Shown piece after piece: positions 25,307 through 34,699 of a stretch of DNA of 51,911 nucleotides. The stretch spans positions 1-51,911 of the forward strand of contig JAIXWX010000030.1 in NCBI GenBank assembly GCA_027491075.1, in the 5' to 3' direction. The number at the start of each line of letters is the position of its first letter. Within the stretch, counting starts at the first letter, position 1. A program made the translations under genes and the position numbers. The notes beneath the pieces were generated by a model. The model was not told the DNA's origin and searched no databases. It saw nothing but the letters and a program-made list of their open reading frames with translations. The stretch comes from Flavobacteriales bacterium (GTDB lineage Bacteria > Bacteroidota > Bacteroidia > Flavobacteriales_D > Sanyastnellaceae).

Positions 25307-26806
25307 ATGAAAAGAATCTGTACTTTATTAATTCTTGCACTTGTAATGGTGTCGACCAACTTGGTTGCCCAGCGTTATCTGACACAAACATTTGACGATG
25401 TTACTGTTACTTCGGGAGTAACATACGGCGTGAATGCTACGGTTTTACTTGTTCCTATAGTAGGACAAGCGATTCCTGAAGAGTTGAAGATGGACATCTA
25501 TCAGCCTGCTGGAGATGCCGAAACGAGTCGTCCAGTGGTATTGTATTTCCATACTGGAAACTTCCTTCCTCACCCACAGAACGGAAGTCCTGGTGGATTG
25601 CGTACTGACTCAGCAGCAGTAGAGATTTGTACTCGCCTTGCTAAAATGGGATACGTAGTGGCATCTTGCAGCTACCGTCTTGGTTGGAACCCTCAGTCTC
25701 AGGATCAGGATGTTCGTGTAAATACGTTGATCAATGCAGCTTATCGTGGTGTTCAAGATTGCAGAACGGCTATTCGTTTCTTCCGTAAGTCGCATGCAGA
25801 AAGTGGAAACCCATACGGTATCGACCCTAACCGTGTCGTAGTTTGGGGTCAAGGTACAGGAGGATACATTGCTTTCGCTTCTGCTACTATTGATGAGTAT
25901 TTGGACATCGTTTTACCAAAGTTCACCACAGAGATCAACGGTAACCCTGTTCCGATGGTCATCGAGTCGATCAATGGAGACATTTTCGGTACTTCATATG
26001 GAGTATTCGGTGGTGATACACTTTGTTATCCAAACCATACAGGATATAGCTCTGACTTTAATGTTATGGTAAACATGGGCGGTGCTTGTGGAGACATCTC
26101 TTGGGTAGACGAAAGCGACGTTCCAATGATCTCTTTCCAAGTTCCAACTGATCCTTTCGCACCTTATACTACTGGGACGCTAATTGTACCAGTGTTGAAC
26201 TATAACGTTGTAGAAGTGAGCGGTAGCTACGATGTTCAAGAAGCAGTCGCTGGTTTTGGAACCAATGACGTATTTGAACTAGCGGAAGGATATGCTCCTG
26301 GTCTTCCATATACGACTTCTGCAAACGAACTCAACAATGGCTTCAAAGGTCTTTATCCTTTGGTTGGAAGCAATCCTTTTGATTCCGCTCCATGGGAATG
26401 GTGGGCTTCTACCAACGTAAATAACGCGAATGGTTTGGCGACTAACCCTGACATGTCAGAAATGAAGGCCATGTCTTACATTGATTCAATCATGGGGTAT
26501 GCTGCTCCACGTATTGCTTGTGCCCTAGATTTGCCAGAAAGCCCATGCTTCGTTGGTATTTACGAGAAAGAAGAAATGGATGTGAAGGTGTTTCCAAATC
26601 CAGCATACGATAGATTCACCATTCGTTCAGGTGATAATATCAGAATGTACACTATCTATGACATCACAGGAAAAGTAGTACGTTCACGTCAGAACATTAA
26701 TGCAAACAATGAAGTGGTTCGCATTGAGGATTTGACAAGAGGAATCTACATGGTAGAAATTACTACCGATTCAGGTGTAATGACCAGAAAGATTACAAAA
26801 GAGTAA
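25307..26806 (+). CDS. T9SS-exported alpha/beta-hydrolase-like protein lacking the nucleophile
   Basis: 499 residues: signal peptide to about residue 21 (TNLVAQR), an esterase/lipase-like alpha/beta fold (ELKMDIYQPAG, PVVLYFHTGNF, DCRTAIRFFRKS, GIDPNRVVVWGQGTGGYIAF), and a T9SS type A sorting domain over the last 75 residues (VKVFPNPAYDRFTIRSG ... DLTRGIYMVEITTDSGVMT). The nucleophile elbow, normally G-x-S-x-G, reads G181-Q-G183-T-G185, so Ser is replaced by Gly (GGT at 25853-25855). It is probably a surface-anchored or secreted binding protein rather than an esterase. It lies 21 bases after the TonB receptor and is followed by a strong terminator. Confidence 0.8.
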   Translation: MKRICTLLILALVMVSTNLVAQRYLTQTFDDVTVTSGVTYGVNATVLLVPIVGQAIPEELKMDIYQPAGDAETSRPVVLYFHTGNFLPHPQNGSPGGLRTDSAAVEICTRLAKMGYVVASCSYRLGWNPQSQDQDVRVNTLINAAYRGVQDCRTAIRFFRKSHAESGNPYGIDPNRVVVWGQGTGGYIAFASATIDEYLDIVLPKFTTEINGNPVPMVIESINGDIFGTSYGVFGGDTLCYPNHTGYSSDFNVMVNMGGACGDISWVDESDVPMISFQVPTDPFAPYTTGTLIVPVLNYNVVEVSGSYDVQEAVAGFGTNDVFELAEGYAPGLPYTTSANELNNGFKGLYPLVGSNPFDSAPWEWWASTNVNNANGLATNPDMSEMKAMSYIDSIMGYAAPRIACALDLPESPCFVGIYEKEEMDVKVFPNPAYDRFTIRSGDNIRMYTIYDITGKVVRSRQNINANNEVVRIEDLTRGIYMVEITTDSGVMTRKITKE

Positions 26807-26830
26807 TTCTTAAAATTGTTGCATATAAAA

Positions 26831-26860
26831 AAGGCCTCTCAATCATTGAGAGGCCTTTTT
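26831..26860. terminator. bidirectional terminator between convergent genes
   Basis: GGCCTCTCAAT, C, ATTGAGAGGCC: an 11-bp perfect inverted repeat (effective loop 3-5 bases) flanked by an A-run and a T-run. It serves the hydrolase-like gene from the left and the DUF1573 gene from the right. Confidence 0.93.
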
Positions 26861-26878
26861 ATTTATAGTTGAATAATC

Positions 26879-27349
26879 TTAGTTATTGTTTGGAGCTCCA
26901 GATGGAGACTTAACAGGAGCGCCAGCAGGAGCACCGCCAGCAGGAGCAGGAGCATTTGGATCTGGCTCTACATTTCCTTTAATGCGAACTACTTTGGTTG
27001 GTTCGTTTACTGCATTAGAAGTAATGGTAACAGACTTGTTGATTGGACCAGGACGCTTGGTATCATACTTTACTGTGATCGTATAGGAAGATCCAGGTGC
27101 AATTGGATTAGGATCACAAGTAGGCACTGTACATCCGCAAGATCCTTTACACTTGCTCAAAATAAGAGGCTCTGTTCCTGAATTCGTAACCTTGAACTCA
27201 CAAAGACCATTTCCACCGTATGGAACTGTTCCATAATCGTGTACTTCTTTATCTACAGCGATAGAAGGACCTGAAACAACTGGAGTTTGCGCAATGCTTA
27301 ACGAGGCGGCACCAAGAACGAGGGCAAGGGAAAGAAAAATTTTTCTCAT
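26879..27349 (-). CDS. DUF1573 secreted protein with Pro/Ala/Gly tail
   Basis: 156 residues: signal peptide (MRKIFLSLALVLGAASLSIA), one DUF1573 immunoglobulin-like beta domain (KEVHDYGTVPYGGNGLCEFKVTN ... LILSKCKGSCGCTVPTCDPNPIAPG ... TVKYDTKRPGPINKSVTITSNA), then a low-complexity tail rich in PAGGAPAGAP ending in NNN. The CKGSCGC motif is the family hallmark. Envelope role unknown. Paralogue of the gene just upstream, from which it is separated by 87 bases containing its own -7 box. Confidence 0.88.
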   Translation of the reverse strand: MRKIFLSLALVLGAASLSIAQTPVVSGPSIAVDKEVHDYGTVPYGGNGLCEFKVTNSGTEPLILSKCKGSCGCTVPTCDPNPIAPGSSYTITVKYDTKRPGPINKSVTITSNAVNEPTKVVRIKGNVEPDPNAPAPAGGAPAGAPVKSPSGAPNNN

Positions 27350-27380
27350 GTTTTGTTATTTTGATTTATTGACGTTATTC

Positions 27381-27388
27381 CAAAATTA
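27381..27388 (-). promoter_or_regulatory. -7 box of the first DUF1573 gene
   Basis: Minus-strand TAATTTTG, a perfect TAnnTTTG, 31 bases before the ATG at 27349; a TTTG lies 14 bases further upstream (27406-27403). Confidence 0.45.
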
Positions 27389-27436
27389 AGGCCAAATAGT
27401 TTCAAAGAAATGAACCATTAACCATTAATTAACAGG

Positions 27437-27820
27437 CTATTCCTTTATTTCTCCTTTAATAGATAACACTAATTGAGGGTTATTGACGGAGTTGCTGATC
27501 ACTGTAATGGTTTTGCTAAACACACCCAAGCGATTGCTATCGTATTTTACGGTGATCTCAGTGCTCGCCCCTGGAGCGATAGGATTTGTGTCCCAATTAG
27601 GAACAGTACATCCACAACTCGCTTGGCAACGTTCGATTAAAAGTGGCTGGTCACCTGTGTTTTTTGCAATGAATGTATAGGTAGCATCTGCTCCTTTGGC
27701 CATGATTCCAAAGTCATGTGAAGTGGTGTTCATTTCAATGTTCGCTCCACCTACCGTTGGTTGTGTATATGCTACAACACCCAAAAGGATAAAAGAAAGG
27801 CTAAGAATGATTCTCATCAT
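27437..27820 (-). CDS. DUF1573 secreted protein, short paralogue
   Basis: 127 residues: signal peptide (MMRIILSLSFILLGVVAYTQ) and one DUF1573 domain with the same landmarks as its neighbour (TTSHDFGIMAKGADATYTF, RCQASCGCTVPNWDTNPIAPG, TVKYDSNRLGVFSKTITVIS), but without the Pro/Ala/Gly tail. Tandem duplication followed by tail gain or loss is the simplest reading. The start could be Met1 or Met2. Function unknown. Confidence 0.87.
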   Translation of the reverse strand: MMRIILSLSFILLGVVAYTQPTVGGANIEMNTTSHDFGIMAKGADATYTFIAKNTGDQPLLIERCQASCGCTVPNWDTNPIAPGASTEITVKYDSNRLGVFSKTITVISNSVNNPQLVLSIKGEIKE

Positions 27821-27905
27821 AATATGAATTTTGCTACAAAGATGGTAGAGTCTTTTCCAAGTTCAAATTAATTAACGCATCATTAAGCACATTCACATGG
27901 CTGAA

Positions 27906-30900
27906 TCAACGGGTAATTTGGAAGGCCTTTCTCAAATAGGACTGTTCTGAGCGCGCTACGAGCACGAAATGGCCATTTGGAATATCGGACACGTTCAATA
28001 TAGGACGCACACCTGAGGTGATTACTTCGCTCTTTATGAGCGCACCTCTCATATCAAAAATTTGAATTTCACTAATTTCAAGAGGGCTTTCAATGGTGAT
28101 AAAGTCTTTTGCTGGAATTGGGTAAATCGCGAGGTTTTGCGCTTCAAAACTCTCAACAGAGTTGATGAAAATCACTCCCGATTCTACACATCCAAATTCA
28201 TTGGTTAATTCGACTTGATAAATCTGACCGAGATTGTCAGGGAAAGGTCCCTCTCCGACAACAGGTTCCCCGTCGATGGTCCATACCGCTGTTCCAATGG
28301 CTTCACAATTCAAACAACTTACAAAACCTACTTGCGCGTCCCAATTCAACTGGGGAATGATACCATCGCTTACTATGATGGTTTCCGAAACGCTAGCAGT
28401 GACACTGCCCGAGGTTACATGGATGTTAATGGTATACTCTCCTGGAGTAAAATAATTGAAAGGTAGCGTAGTAGCACCCATCACTTGATTTCCTCCAATC
28501 CCAAAATTGATAACGGAAACCGCGTTATTAGGAAGATCAGTTAAGTTGGTTACTTGCAATAATGAGGGAGCGCAGAAATCAGTTTGATTGACTTCTAGAA
28601 AAGCTTCCAAAACCAATAAAGGCTGGCTTTGAGTAGAACAGTTGGGAAGATTAGTAGCAGTAATAACGTACCAGCCATTTTCCGTTTTAGTACCGTCAAA
28701 GACATTTAATGTAGGGTTGGTCCCAAGCACTGGAACATTGTCCAGCTCCCAAGTCAGCAAATCCGCATCGCAATTCAAACAGTTGATAGTAAAGTTATCT
28801 TCATCAAAGGTTAAAACGGGCTGAATAGGAATTTCATTGGCCAAGATTGTTGCAAAGGCTGATTCAGAAACGCCGCCAATAGTTACTCTATATTCCAATT
28901 CTAAATTGCCTTCATTTTGTATCAAATAGGTGAATGCATCAACGCAGCCTGATTGGATCAGCTCTCCGTTTAAGAAGTATTCACAAGTATAATCTTCACC
29001 AATTACCGTTTGATTGATCACCTCAATAGTAAAGGGAACACAGCCCATCATTGGACTAACGGCGAACGTGGGACTGCTGTATTGACAAGATCCATCATCC
29101 ACATCGGCATCAGGATCATAATTGACTGCATTTATATTCGTGCATCCACCATACAAACAAGATCCATCGTCTTGGTTGGCCGTAGGATCATAGTTGAATG
29201 CAGTAGGATCGATGCATCCTGTGTAGATACAGCTTCCATCATTTACGGACGCCAATGGATTGAAGTTATCTGCCAGAGGATCCGTGCAACCAGGATAAAT
29301 GCAAGAACCATCGTTCTCATTTGCCTGTGGATCGAAATTGAGGGCATCAGGATCGGTGCATCCAAGGAAGATGCAAGAACCGTCATTCGCATTTGCCTGA
29401 GGGTTGTAGTTTGCAGCATCAGGATTCGTGCATCCTTCTATTATGCAGCTGCCGTCGTCTAAATTAGCCTGAGGGTCAAAATTGATGGCCACAGGATTGG
29501 TACAACCAGCAATCAAACAGGAACCATCATCAAGGTTTGCATTTGGATTGAAATTTACTGCAATAGGATTCGTGCATCCGGCGATGATGCATGTGCCGTC
29601 ATCAACAGTTGCATCTGGATCGTAATTAGCTGCTTGAGGATTGGTGCAACCGAGATAAAAGCAAGAGCCATTATCCTCTGTGGCGTCAGGATTAAAATTG
29701 TCTGCATCTACATCTGTGCAGCCTGGGACAATACACGTCCCATCATCCAAAGTGGCCGTTGGATCAAAGTTCGTAGCCTCAGGGTTGGTGCAGCCGCCGA
29801 TAAGACATGACCCATCGTCCAAATTGGCGAGCGGATTGAAATTTATTGCAATAGGATTTGTACACCCCGGAACGATGCAAGAGCCATCATACCAATTGGC
29901 GTCGGGATCAAAATTCAAAGCCCCTTCAATCGTGCATCCTGGGTATCGACATCCGCCATCAGTCACAGTGGCGGCCGGATTATAATTCATGGCTGTGGGA
30001 TCCATGCAGCCGGGCGTTTGGGTATTTAAAAAAATATTCATCCGCACCATGGGCATGGTAGCAAGGAAGAACAAGGCATTGAAATTATAGTAGTTTACAA
30101 AGCTGGTGTTTTGAGGCGCAATACCACTTCTACCTATTCGCATTGGAGCATTTCCGTCAAGATTTTTGACCATGGCGAGGTATATGGTATCATTAAACAT
30201 TTGAACAGGAGTGTTCAATTGAAGAACGACCGTAAACTCTTCTCCTTCTTGATTAAGGTCAGCAAGGTTGACTACATAAGGATCGCTTTGAGCAAGCACC
30301 GTTTCCATTGTTTCGTTGTATACTACCGCTTGAATAGTGCTCCCAACTTGTGTGCCCTCGCCAATGCCCACAGCAACGCTGGTGCATTTTCGATTCGCAG
30401 TAAACCCTTCGAAAATATTCCCGATTTCGTAAGGCTGGCCGTTATAGCTGCTAGATGGAACAAAGACGTTTTCTAATGGACCTTCATCACGCGCAAAGGT
30501 GAAGGGGGAAATAGTGTAATCTAAAGTATCGCGGTTGTCGAGAGGATTTTCATCGGTCTGATTTTGACTTAATCGGATTTCGACATTGTAATCTCCGAGT
30601 GTTGCGGGAGGGGTGTAGGAATTAGGGGATTGAAAATTTACCGTAGCTCCACTCAGCATCGTTTGATTGGGAGTGGTTTGCGTATGAATTTGTACGTCGG
30701 AAGAGTTGAGGACTCTCGAGGTCATGTTCACGCCCGTTTGGGTGAAACCCCCGATGTTGGTTGCTGTTCCTCTGAATCTCAAAGGAGGGATCATCGTTAT
30801 GGGATATTGATCATATTCCAGTTCGTTGTATATGTTTACGGGAGTAGGATTGACCGTATATCCTGAATTGGTAAGTAGCAGGTCGTTGTCATTAGGAGCA

Positions 30901-31535
30901 TAGATGGAGATATCATCTATTTGCCACCAATAATAAGTGCCTGAAAACTCGAATCGTATGCGCACATTGCTCTGATTTGCCGCAATGGATGATAGGTTAA
31001 ATGTTTGCCAAACGGGATTAGCAGAATTGGTTCCTGTATTCTGTCCTGCATCTACCCATGTGGTACCGCCATTGATAGAAACTTGGACTTTGCATGTCGC
31101 AGTAAAGAGTCTAAACTGTTGGAGGAAGGTGATGGATACCGAGCTGTATCCAGAAAAATTCAGTAAGCCAGTAGTTAGCCACGCAGTGTGCGGTGCTGGG
31201 TCAGGACCGGTGCCTAATCCTCCGCATCCGGGTACACTATCGTCCCACCAATTGGAGTCGAATAAGAAGAAACCATTGGAAGCAGTATTGCTCGCAATTG
31301 GGCTCGCCGCACCTGAGCACGTGCCGCGCGGTCCCACACTCACATTGGGCGTTGTGCTCGGACCACGGTATTCCCATAATCCTATACCGCTAGCGCTGGT
31401 ATTGGTCCAACCGGAAGGTAGTCCTGTTGCAAAATCCCAATTGTATAGCACTTCACCAAAAACTTGGGCGAAGCCAACACTTGTGGAACTCCACAAGAAT
31501 AAAACGATTAGATTCTTGATTACCCGTCTGAACAT
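27906..31535 (-). CDS. large T9SS-secreted protein with thirteen Cys-containing repeats
   Basis: 1209 residues. Signal peptide to about residue 24; a MAM/jelly-roll-like lectin-type domain (about 25-215, ending YWWQIDDISIYAP); a CARDB-like beta domain (about 220-345); a further beta region; thirteen 24-residue repeats (509-820); PKD-like beta domains with paired Cys (about 821-1125); and a T9SS type A sorting domain (NLAIYPIPAKDFITIESP ... IPNGHFVLVARSE). It is predicted to be exported by Sec then T9SS and kept on the surface or released. Adhesion or matrix binding is a reasonable guess; there is no enzymatic motif. No strong terminator follows. TATCTTTC about 20 bases before the ATG may be a -7 box. 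Confidence 0.88.
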   Translation of the reverse strand: MFRRVIKNLIVLFLWSSTSVGFAQVFGEVLYNWDFATGLPSGWTNTSASGIGLWEYRGPSTTPNVSVGPRGTCSGAASPIASNTASNGFFLFDSNWWDDSVPGCGGLGTGPDPAPHTAWLTTGLLNFSGYSSVSITFLQQFRLFTATCKVQVSINGGTTWVDAGQNTGTNSANPVWQTFNLSSIAANQSNVRIRFEFSGTYYWWQIDDISIYAPNDNDLLLTNSGYTVNPTPVNIYNELEYDQYPITMIPPLRFRGTATNIGGFTQTGVNMTSRVLNSSDVQIHTQTTPNQTMLSGATVNFQSPNSYTPPATLGDYNVEIRLSQNQTDENPLDNRDTLDYTISPFTFARDEGPLENVFVPSSSYNGQPYEIGNIFEGFTANRKCTSVAVGIGEGTQVGSTIQAVVYNETMETVLAQSDPYVVNLADLNQEGEEFTVVLQLNTPVQMFNDTIYLAMVKNLDGNAPMRIGRSGIAPQNTSFVNYYNFNALFFLATMPMVRMNIFLNTQTPGCMDPTAMNYNPAATVTDGGCRYPGCTIEGALNFDPDANWYDGSCIVPGCTNPIAINFNPLANLDDGSCLIGGCTNPEATNFDPTATLDDGTCIVPGCTDVDADNFNPDATEDNGSCFYLGCTNPQAANYDPDATVDDGTCIIAGCTNPIAVNFNPNANLDDGSCLIAGCTNPVAINFDPQANLDDGSCIIEGCTNPDAANYNPQANANDGSCIFLGCTDPDALNFDPQANENDGSCIYPGCTDPLADNFNPLASVNDGSCIYTGCIDPTAFNYDPTANQDDGSCLYGGCTNINAVNYDPDADVDDGSCQYSSPTFAVSPMMGCVPFTIEVINQTVIGEDYTCEYFLNGELIQSGCVDAFTYLIQNEGNLELEYRVTIGGVSESAFATILANEIPIQPVLTFDEDNFTINCLNCDADLLTWELDNVPVLGTNPTLNVFDGTKTENGWYVITATNLPNCSTQSQPLLVLEAFLEVNQTDFCAPSLLQVTNLTDLPNNAVSVINFGIGGNQVMGATTLPFNYFTPGEYTINIHVTSGSVTASVSETIIVSDGIIPQLNWDAQVGFVSCLNCEAIGTAVWTIDGEPVVGEGPFPDNLGQIYQVELTNEFGCVESGVIFINSVESFEAQNLAIYPIPAKDFITIESPLEISEIQIFDMRGALIKSEVITSGVRPILNVSDIPNGHFVLVARSEQSYLRKAFQITR
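29076..30011 (-). repeat. thirteen tandem 72-bp coding repeats
   Basis: Thirteen in-frame units of exactly 24 codons with no gaps. Consensus GCTNPxAxNFDPxAxxDDGSC plus a three-residue linker such as IVP, LIG or IYP. Each unit has two Cys, probably a disulfide, and an acidic DDGSC turn reminiscent of calcium-binding thrombospondin type 3 repeats. The first unit (GCMDPTAMNY...TDGGC) and the fifth (GCTDVDADNF) are the most diverged. DNA identity between units is only moderate, so the array is old. Confidence 0.93.
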
Positions 31536-31566
31536 GTGTTTCTAAGCGGTCTGAAAGATATGAAAA

Positions 31567-32460
31567 TTAGTCCTTTGTCTGTTCAAGTTGCCAATTTTCG
31601 AACAACTCCAATATTATTCCGTCTGCGAGACCAATTTTAGGAACAATCATCTGCTGTATGCCAGCATAGGTCATCAATCGTATATAAATATCACATGCAG
31701 GGATAATTACATCCGCGCGATCGGGTTTCATTTTTAGCTTAGTGATACGCAGGTCCATTGATATAGAAAGTAAGGCCTCGTATTGATTTTTTATCTCGGT
31801 AAAGGAAATGGTTTGATTGGGTTTTTTACCCAGAATTTTGAATACGCTATTGATGTTGCCACCGGTGCCAATAGCGGTGATATGATCTTGCGCAGATACA
31901 CTGCTTTGGATCCATTTTCTCGCTTGTTCCCAAACTTTCTTGTCCGTCGCATTGGCAAGCATTCGAACGGTGCCCAATTCGAAGCTCTTGCTTTTGATTC
32001 TCTTGCCATTTTTTATCAATGTTAGTTCAGTGCTTCCACCGCCAACATCAATATACAGATAGCTGTTTTTTACATTGAGATTCTGTGCGAAATAATTGCT
32101 GAAAATTAGATTGGCTTCTTCATCTCCCGAAAGCAGCTCGATTTCAATGTTGGATTCTTCAAGTACTTTTTTAATAACGGCCCGTTTGTTTTTTGCCTCT
32201 CGCATCGCACTAGTAGCGCAGGCTCGGTAGAATTCGATGTCATGCACATCCATCAAATACCAAAAGGCTTTCATGGTTTTTACTAGCTGCTGAATGCGTT
32301 GTTTGGAAAGCTTGCCAGTGGTGAAAACATCCTGGCCAAGACGCACGGGAACACGAGTAAGACTCACTTTTTCTATGTGATATTTTCCATCAGAAAGATG
32401 AACCTCTTCGATTAAAAGTCGAATGGCATTTGAACCGATATCAATGGCGGCGAATCTCAA
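31567..32460 (-). CDS. ppx: Ppx/GppA-type exopolyphosphatase
   Basis: 297 residues, the single-module Ppx/GppA form without the C-terminal HD-like half. Actin-like phosphate loops: AAIDIGSNAIRLLIEEV at residues 4-20 and YIDVGGGSTELTLI, plus ITAIGTGGNINSVFKI. It hydrolyses polyphosphate or the pppGpp gamma phosphate. The start is TTG at 32460; the frame has a stop just upstream, so no ATG is available. It lies 34 bases after ppk on the same strand, coupling polyphosphate synthesis and breakdown. Confidence 0.88.
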   Translation of the reverse strand: MRFAAIDIGSNAIRLLIEEVHLSDGKYHIEKVSLTRVPVRLGQDVFTTGKLSKQRIQQLVKTMKAFWYLMDVHDIEFYRACATSAMREAKNKRAVIKKVLEESNIEIELLSGDEEANLIFSNYFAQNLNVKNSYLYIDVGGGSTELTLIKNGKRIKSKSFELGTVRMLANATDKKVWEQARKWIQSSVSAQDHITAIGTGGNINSVFKILGKKPNQTISFTEIKNQYEALLSISMDLRITKLKMKPDRADVIIPACDIYIRLMTYAGIQQMIVPKIGLADGIILELFENWQLEQTKD

Positions 32461-32494
32461 TTTTCTTTACTTGGGGATGTAAAGAAAATAACTC

Positions 32495-34555
32495 CTATTT
32501 TTTTTTGAGCATTTCATAATAGGCCTTCTGGGCGTCAAAACTCTTGGAATCCGCTACAGGCTTGCGATAATCGTTTTTTTGTAATTTATCAACAATCCTC
32601 ACTTTAGCGTCTGGATGCAATTGAAGATCCAAAAATTCTTGGATCTCTGCTTTCAATAAAGGGTCAAAAATAGGAGTGGTAACTTCTATACGGTGATCAA
32701 TGTTGCGAGTCATCCAATCAGCACTCGAAATGTAATAAAGTGGTTTTCTATTGTTGCAAAACACACTGATTCTAGCATGCTCAAGATATCTTCCAATGAC
32801 AGAGACGCATTCAATATTTTCGCTCAACCCCGGCTGGCCTGGTATTAAACTGCAAATGCCTCGAATAATCAGTTTGATTTTTACCCCGGCCTGACTTGCC
32901 TCGTAAAGCTTGCGAATCATTCCTCCATCTACGAGGTTATTCATCTTGAGGATGATCCACGCCTGCTTTTTCTTTTCCGCATTTTCAATTTCTTGGTTGA
33001 TCAAATCCATAAACCTTCTTCTCGTATTGAAGGGGGATACAATCAAATGGCGAAAAACGTGTCTGGTATAATTGCTTTCAAAGAACTCAAATATTTTACG
33101 GACCTCTCTTCCAATTTCTTTATTCGAAGTGAGAAGGGAAATGTCGCTATAGATATGGGCAGTTTTTTCGTGAAAGTTACCTGTGCCGATGTGGGAGTAG
33201 CGCACTGTTCGCTGTCCTTCTTTTCTGCTTATTTGGATTAACTTAGAGTGTACTTTCAATCCGGTAACTCCTGGGATAACGCGTGCACCAGCTTCTTGAA
33301 GTTTTCGAGTTACATTAATATTATTTTCCTCATCGAATCGGGCTTGAAGTTCAACCACGGCGATAACTCGTTTTCCATTTCTTGCAGCATTGATCAATGC
33401 ATTAATTACTTGTGATTGTTTTGCAACTCTATACAAGCTAATTCTGATGGTGCGGACTTGGGGATCAATTGCGGCCTCACGAAGCAAGTCTAACAAATGC
33501 GTGAAGCTCTGATAAGGATAATGCAGTAAAACATCCTTCTTTGATAAGGTTTTGATAAGGGATGGTTCTGTCTTGGTCAGCGGATGCTTTAAAGCGGGTA
33601 GGGTTTCATAGCACAAATCTCTTCTTCCAAAACTTGGGAATTCCATTAGGTCGCGCTTGTTATGATACCGACCACCGGGGATTGCGTTTTCCTTATTCTT
33701 TAATGCAATCTTTTTTAGAATAAAATCTAGAAAATGAGAAGGGATTGCCTTGTCATAATTCAATCGTACATATTGGCCTTTCTTTCGTTGACTTAGGCTT
33801 CTGGACATTTTCTCTACTACTCCTTTGGATAAATCATCATCGATATCCAATTCTGCGTCACGTGTAATTTTTATAGTGTACGCTTTAGCACTATCAAAGT
33901 CGAATATGCTGAATATTTTTCGAAGCCTGTATCGAATCACATCCTCGACAAACATCACATAACGTTTGTCATCTTTGCTTGGGATTTCAACAAATCGTGA
34001 CAGGCTGGTAGGTACTTCCATTAATGCATAGGCACCATGGGATTTGTCCGTTTTATAACCTAGTTCAATGGCTAAATAAAAGCTATTGTCATCCAAAGGC
34101 GGAAAAACGCTTTTAAAGTTGAGCATGATAGGAACTAGATAGGGTCTTACTTGTTTTTCAAAGTACTGCTCTAAAAACTCTTTTTGTTGAGGTTGAAGTT
34201 TTGTCTCGTCTATGAAGTGTATTTTCTCTTTGCCGAGCTCCGTAGTTATCTGCTTGAAACATTTGTCGAATTTTTCCTGAAGCTTAACAACAGTTTCTCT
34301 GATCTCAACAAGGGTTTGTTTAGGATCAAAATCCATTGGATCGGCAATGCGCTGATTGAAGTTGCCTGCGCGGCGCAGGGTGGCTACACGAACTTTGAAG
34401 AACTCATCCAAATTGTTCGAAAAAATACCTAAGAAGCGCATTCGCTCAATGAGAGGAACACTTTTGTCCATGGCTTCTTGCAATACTCTATCATTAAAAC
34501 TTAACCAAGATAATTCTCTGTTAACGAACTCATTTTGTTTGTTCTTTCTTTGCAT
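32495..34555 (-). CDS. ppk1: polyphosphate kinase 1
   Basis: 686 residues, normal length. It reversibly transfers the ATP gamma phosphate to polyphosphate. N-domain: FVNRELSWLSFNDRVLQEA; head domain: IFSNNLDEFFKVRVATLRR; catalytic C-domains: GLKVHSKLIQI with the phosphorylated His, YSHIGTGNFHEKTAHIYSDI and SADWMTRNIDHRIEV with the second His. First gene of ppk-ppx, with a perfect -7 box 28 bases upstream and divergent from a heme-type TonB receptor. Confidence 0.95.
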   Translation of the reverse strand: MQRKNKQNEFVNRELSWLSFNDRVLQEAMDKSVPLIERMRFLGIFSNNLDEFFKVRVATLRRAGNFNQRIADPMDFDPKQTLVEIRETVVKLQEKFDKCFKQITTELGKEKIHFIDETKLQPQQKEFLEQYFEKQVRPYLVPIMLNFKSVFPPLDDNSFYLAIELGYKTDKSHGAYALMEVPTSLSRFVEIPSKDDKRYVMFVEDVIRYRLRKIFSIFDFDSAKAYTIKITRDAELDIDDDLSKGVVEKMSRSLSQRKKGQYVRLNYDKAIPSHFLDFILKKIALKNKENAIPGGRYHNKRDLMEFPSFGRRDLCYETLPALKHPLTKTEPSLIKTLSKKDVLLHYPYQSFTHLLDLLREAAIDPQVRTIRISLYRVAKQSQVINALINAARNGKRVIAVVELQARFDEENNINVTRKLQEAGARVIPGVTGLKVHSKLIQISRKEGQRTVRYSHIGTGNFHEKTAHIYSDISLLTSNKEIGREVRKIFEFFESNYTRHVFRHLIVSPFNTRRRFMDLINQEIENAEKKKQAWIILKMNNLVDGGMIRKLYEASQAGVKIKLIIRGICSLIPGQPGLSENIECVSVIGRYLEHARISVFCNNRKPLYYISSADWMTRNIDHRIEVTTPIFDPLLKAEIQEFLDLQLHPDAKVRIVDKLQKNDYRKPVADSKSFDAQKAYYEMLKKK

Positions 34556-34583
34556 ACCACTGTTTTGATTGTAGAAATCGAAT

Positions 34584-34591
34584 CAAATTTA
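34584..34591 (-). promoter_or_regulatory. -7 box of ppk-ppx
   Basis: Minus-strand TAAATTTG, a perfect TAnnTTTG, 28 bases before the ppk ATG. Confidence 0.5.
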
Positions 34592-34699
34592 TTTGTTCAA
34601 CTCAACTGGTAAAATTAAATTTTCTTTTTTTATCAATAACATAACGTGGAACCAAACACCCGAAGTAACTTCGGATCCTCAATTTAGCCTTGTTCCAAT

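Noticed and set aside
29076-30011. Regular 72-base repeats that could be mistaken for a CRISPR or other DNA array
   Set aside because: The period is a multiple of three, there are no constant repeats with unique spacers, and the minus frame encodes a clear Cys-repeat protein with signal peptide and sorting domain.
28215-31545. Plus-strand open frames opposite the T9SS repeat protein
   Set aside because: Shadow frames created by the regular codon pattern of the repeats; no domain, signal or promoter.
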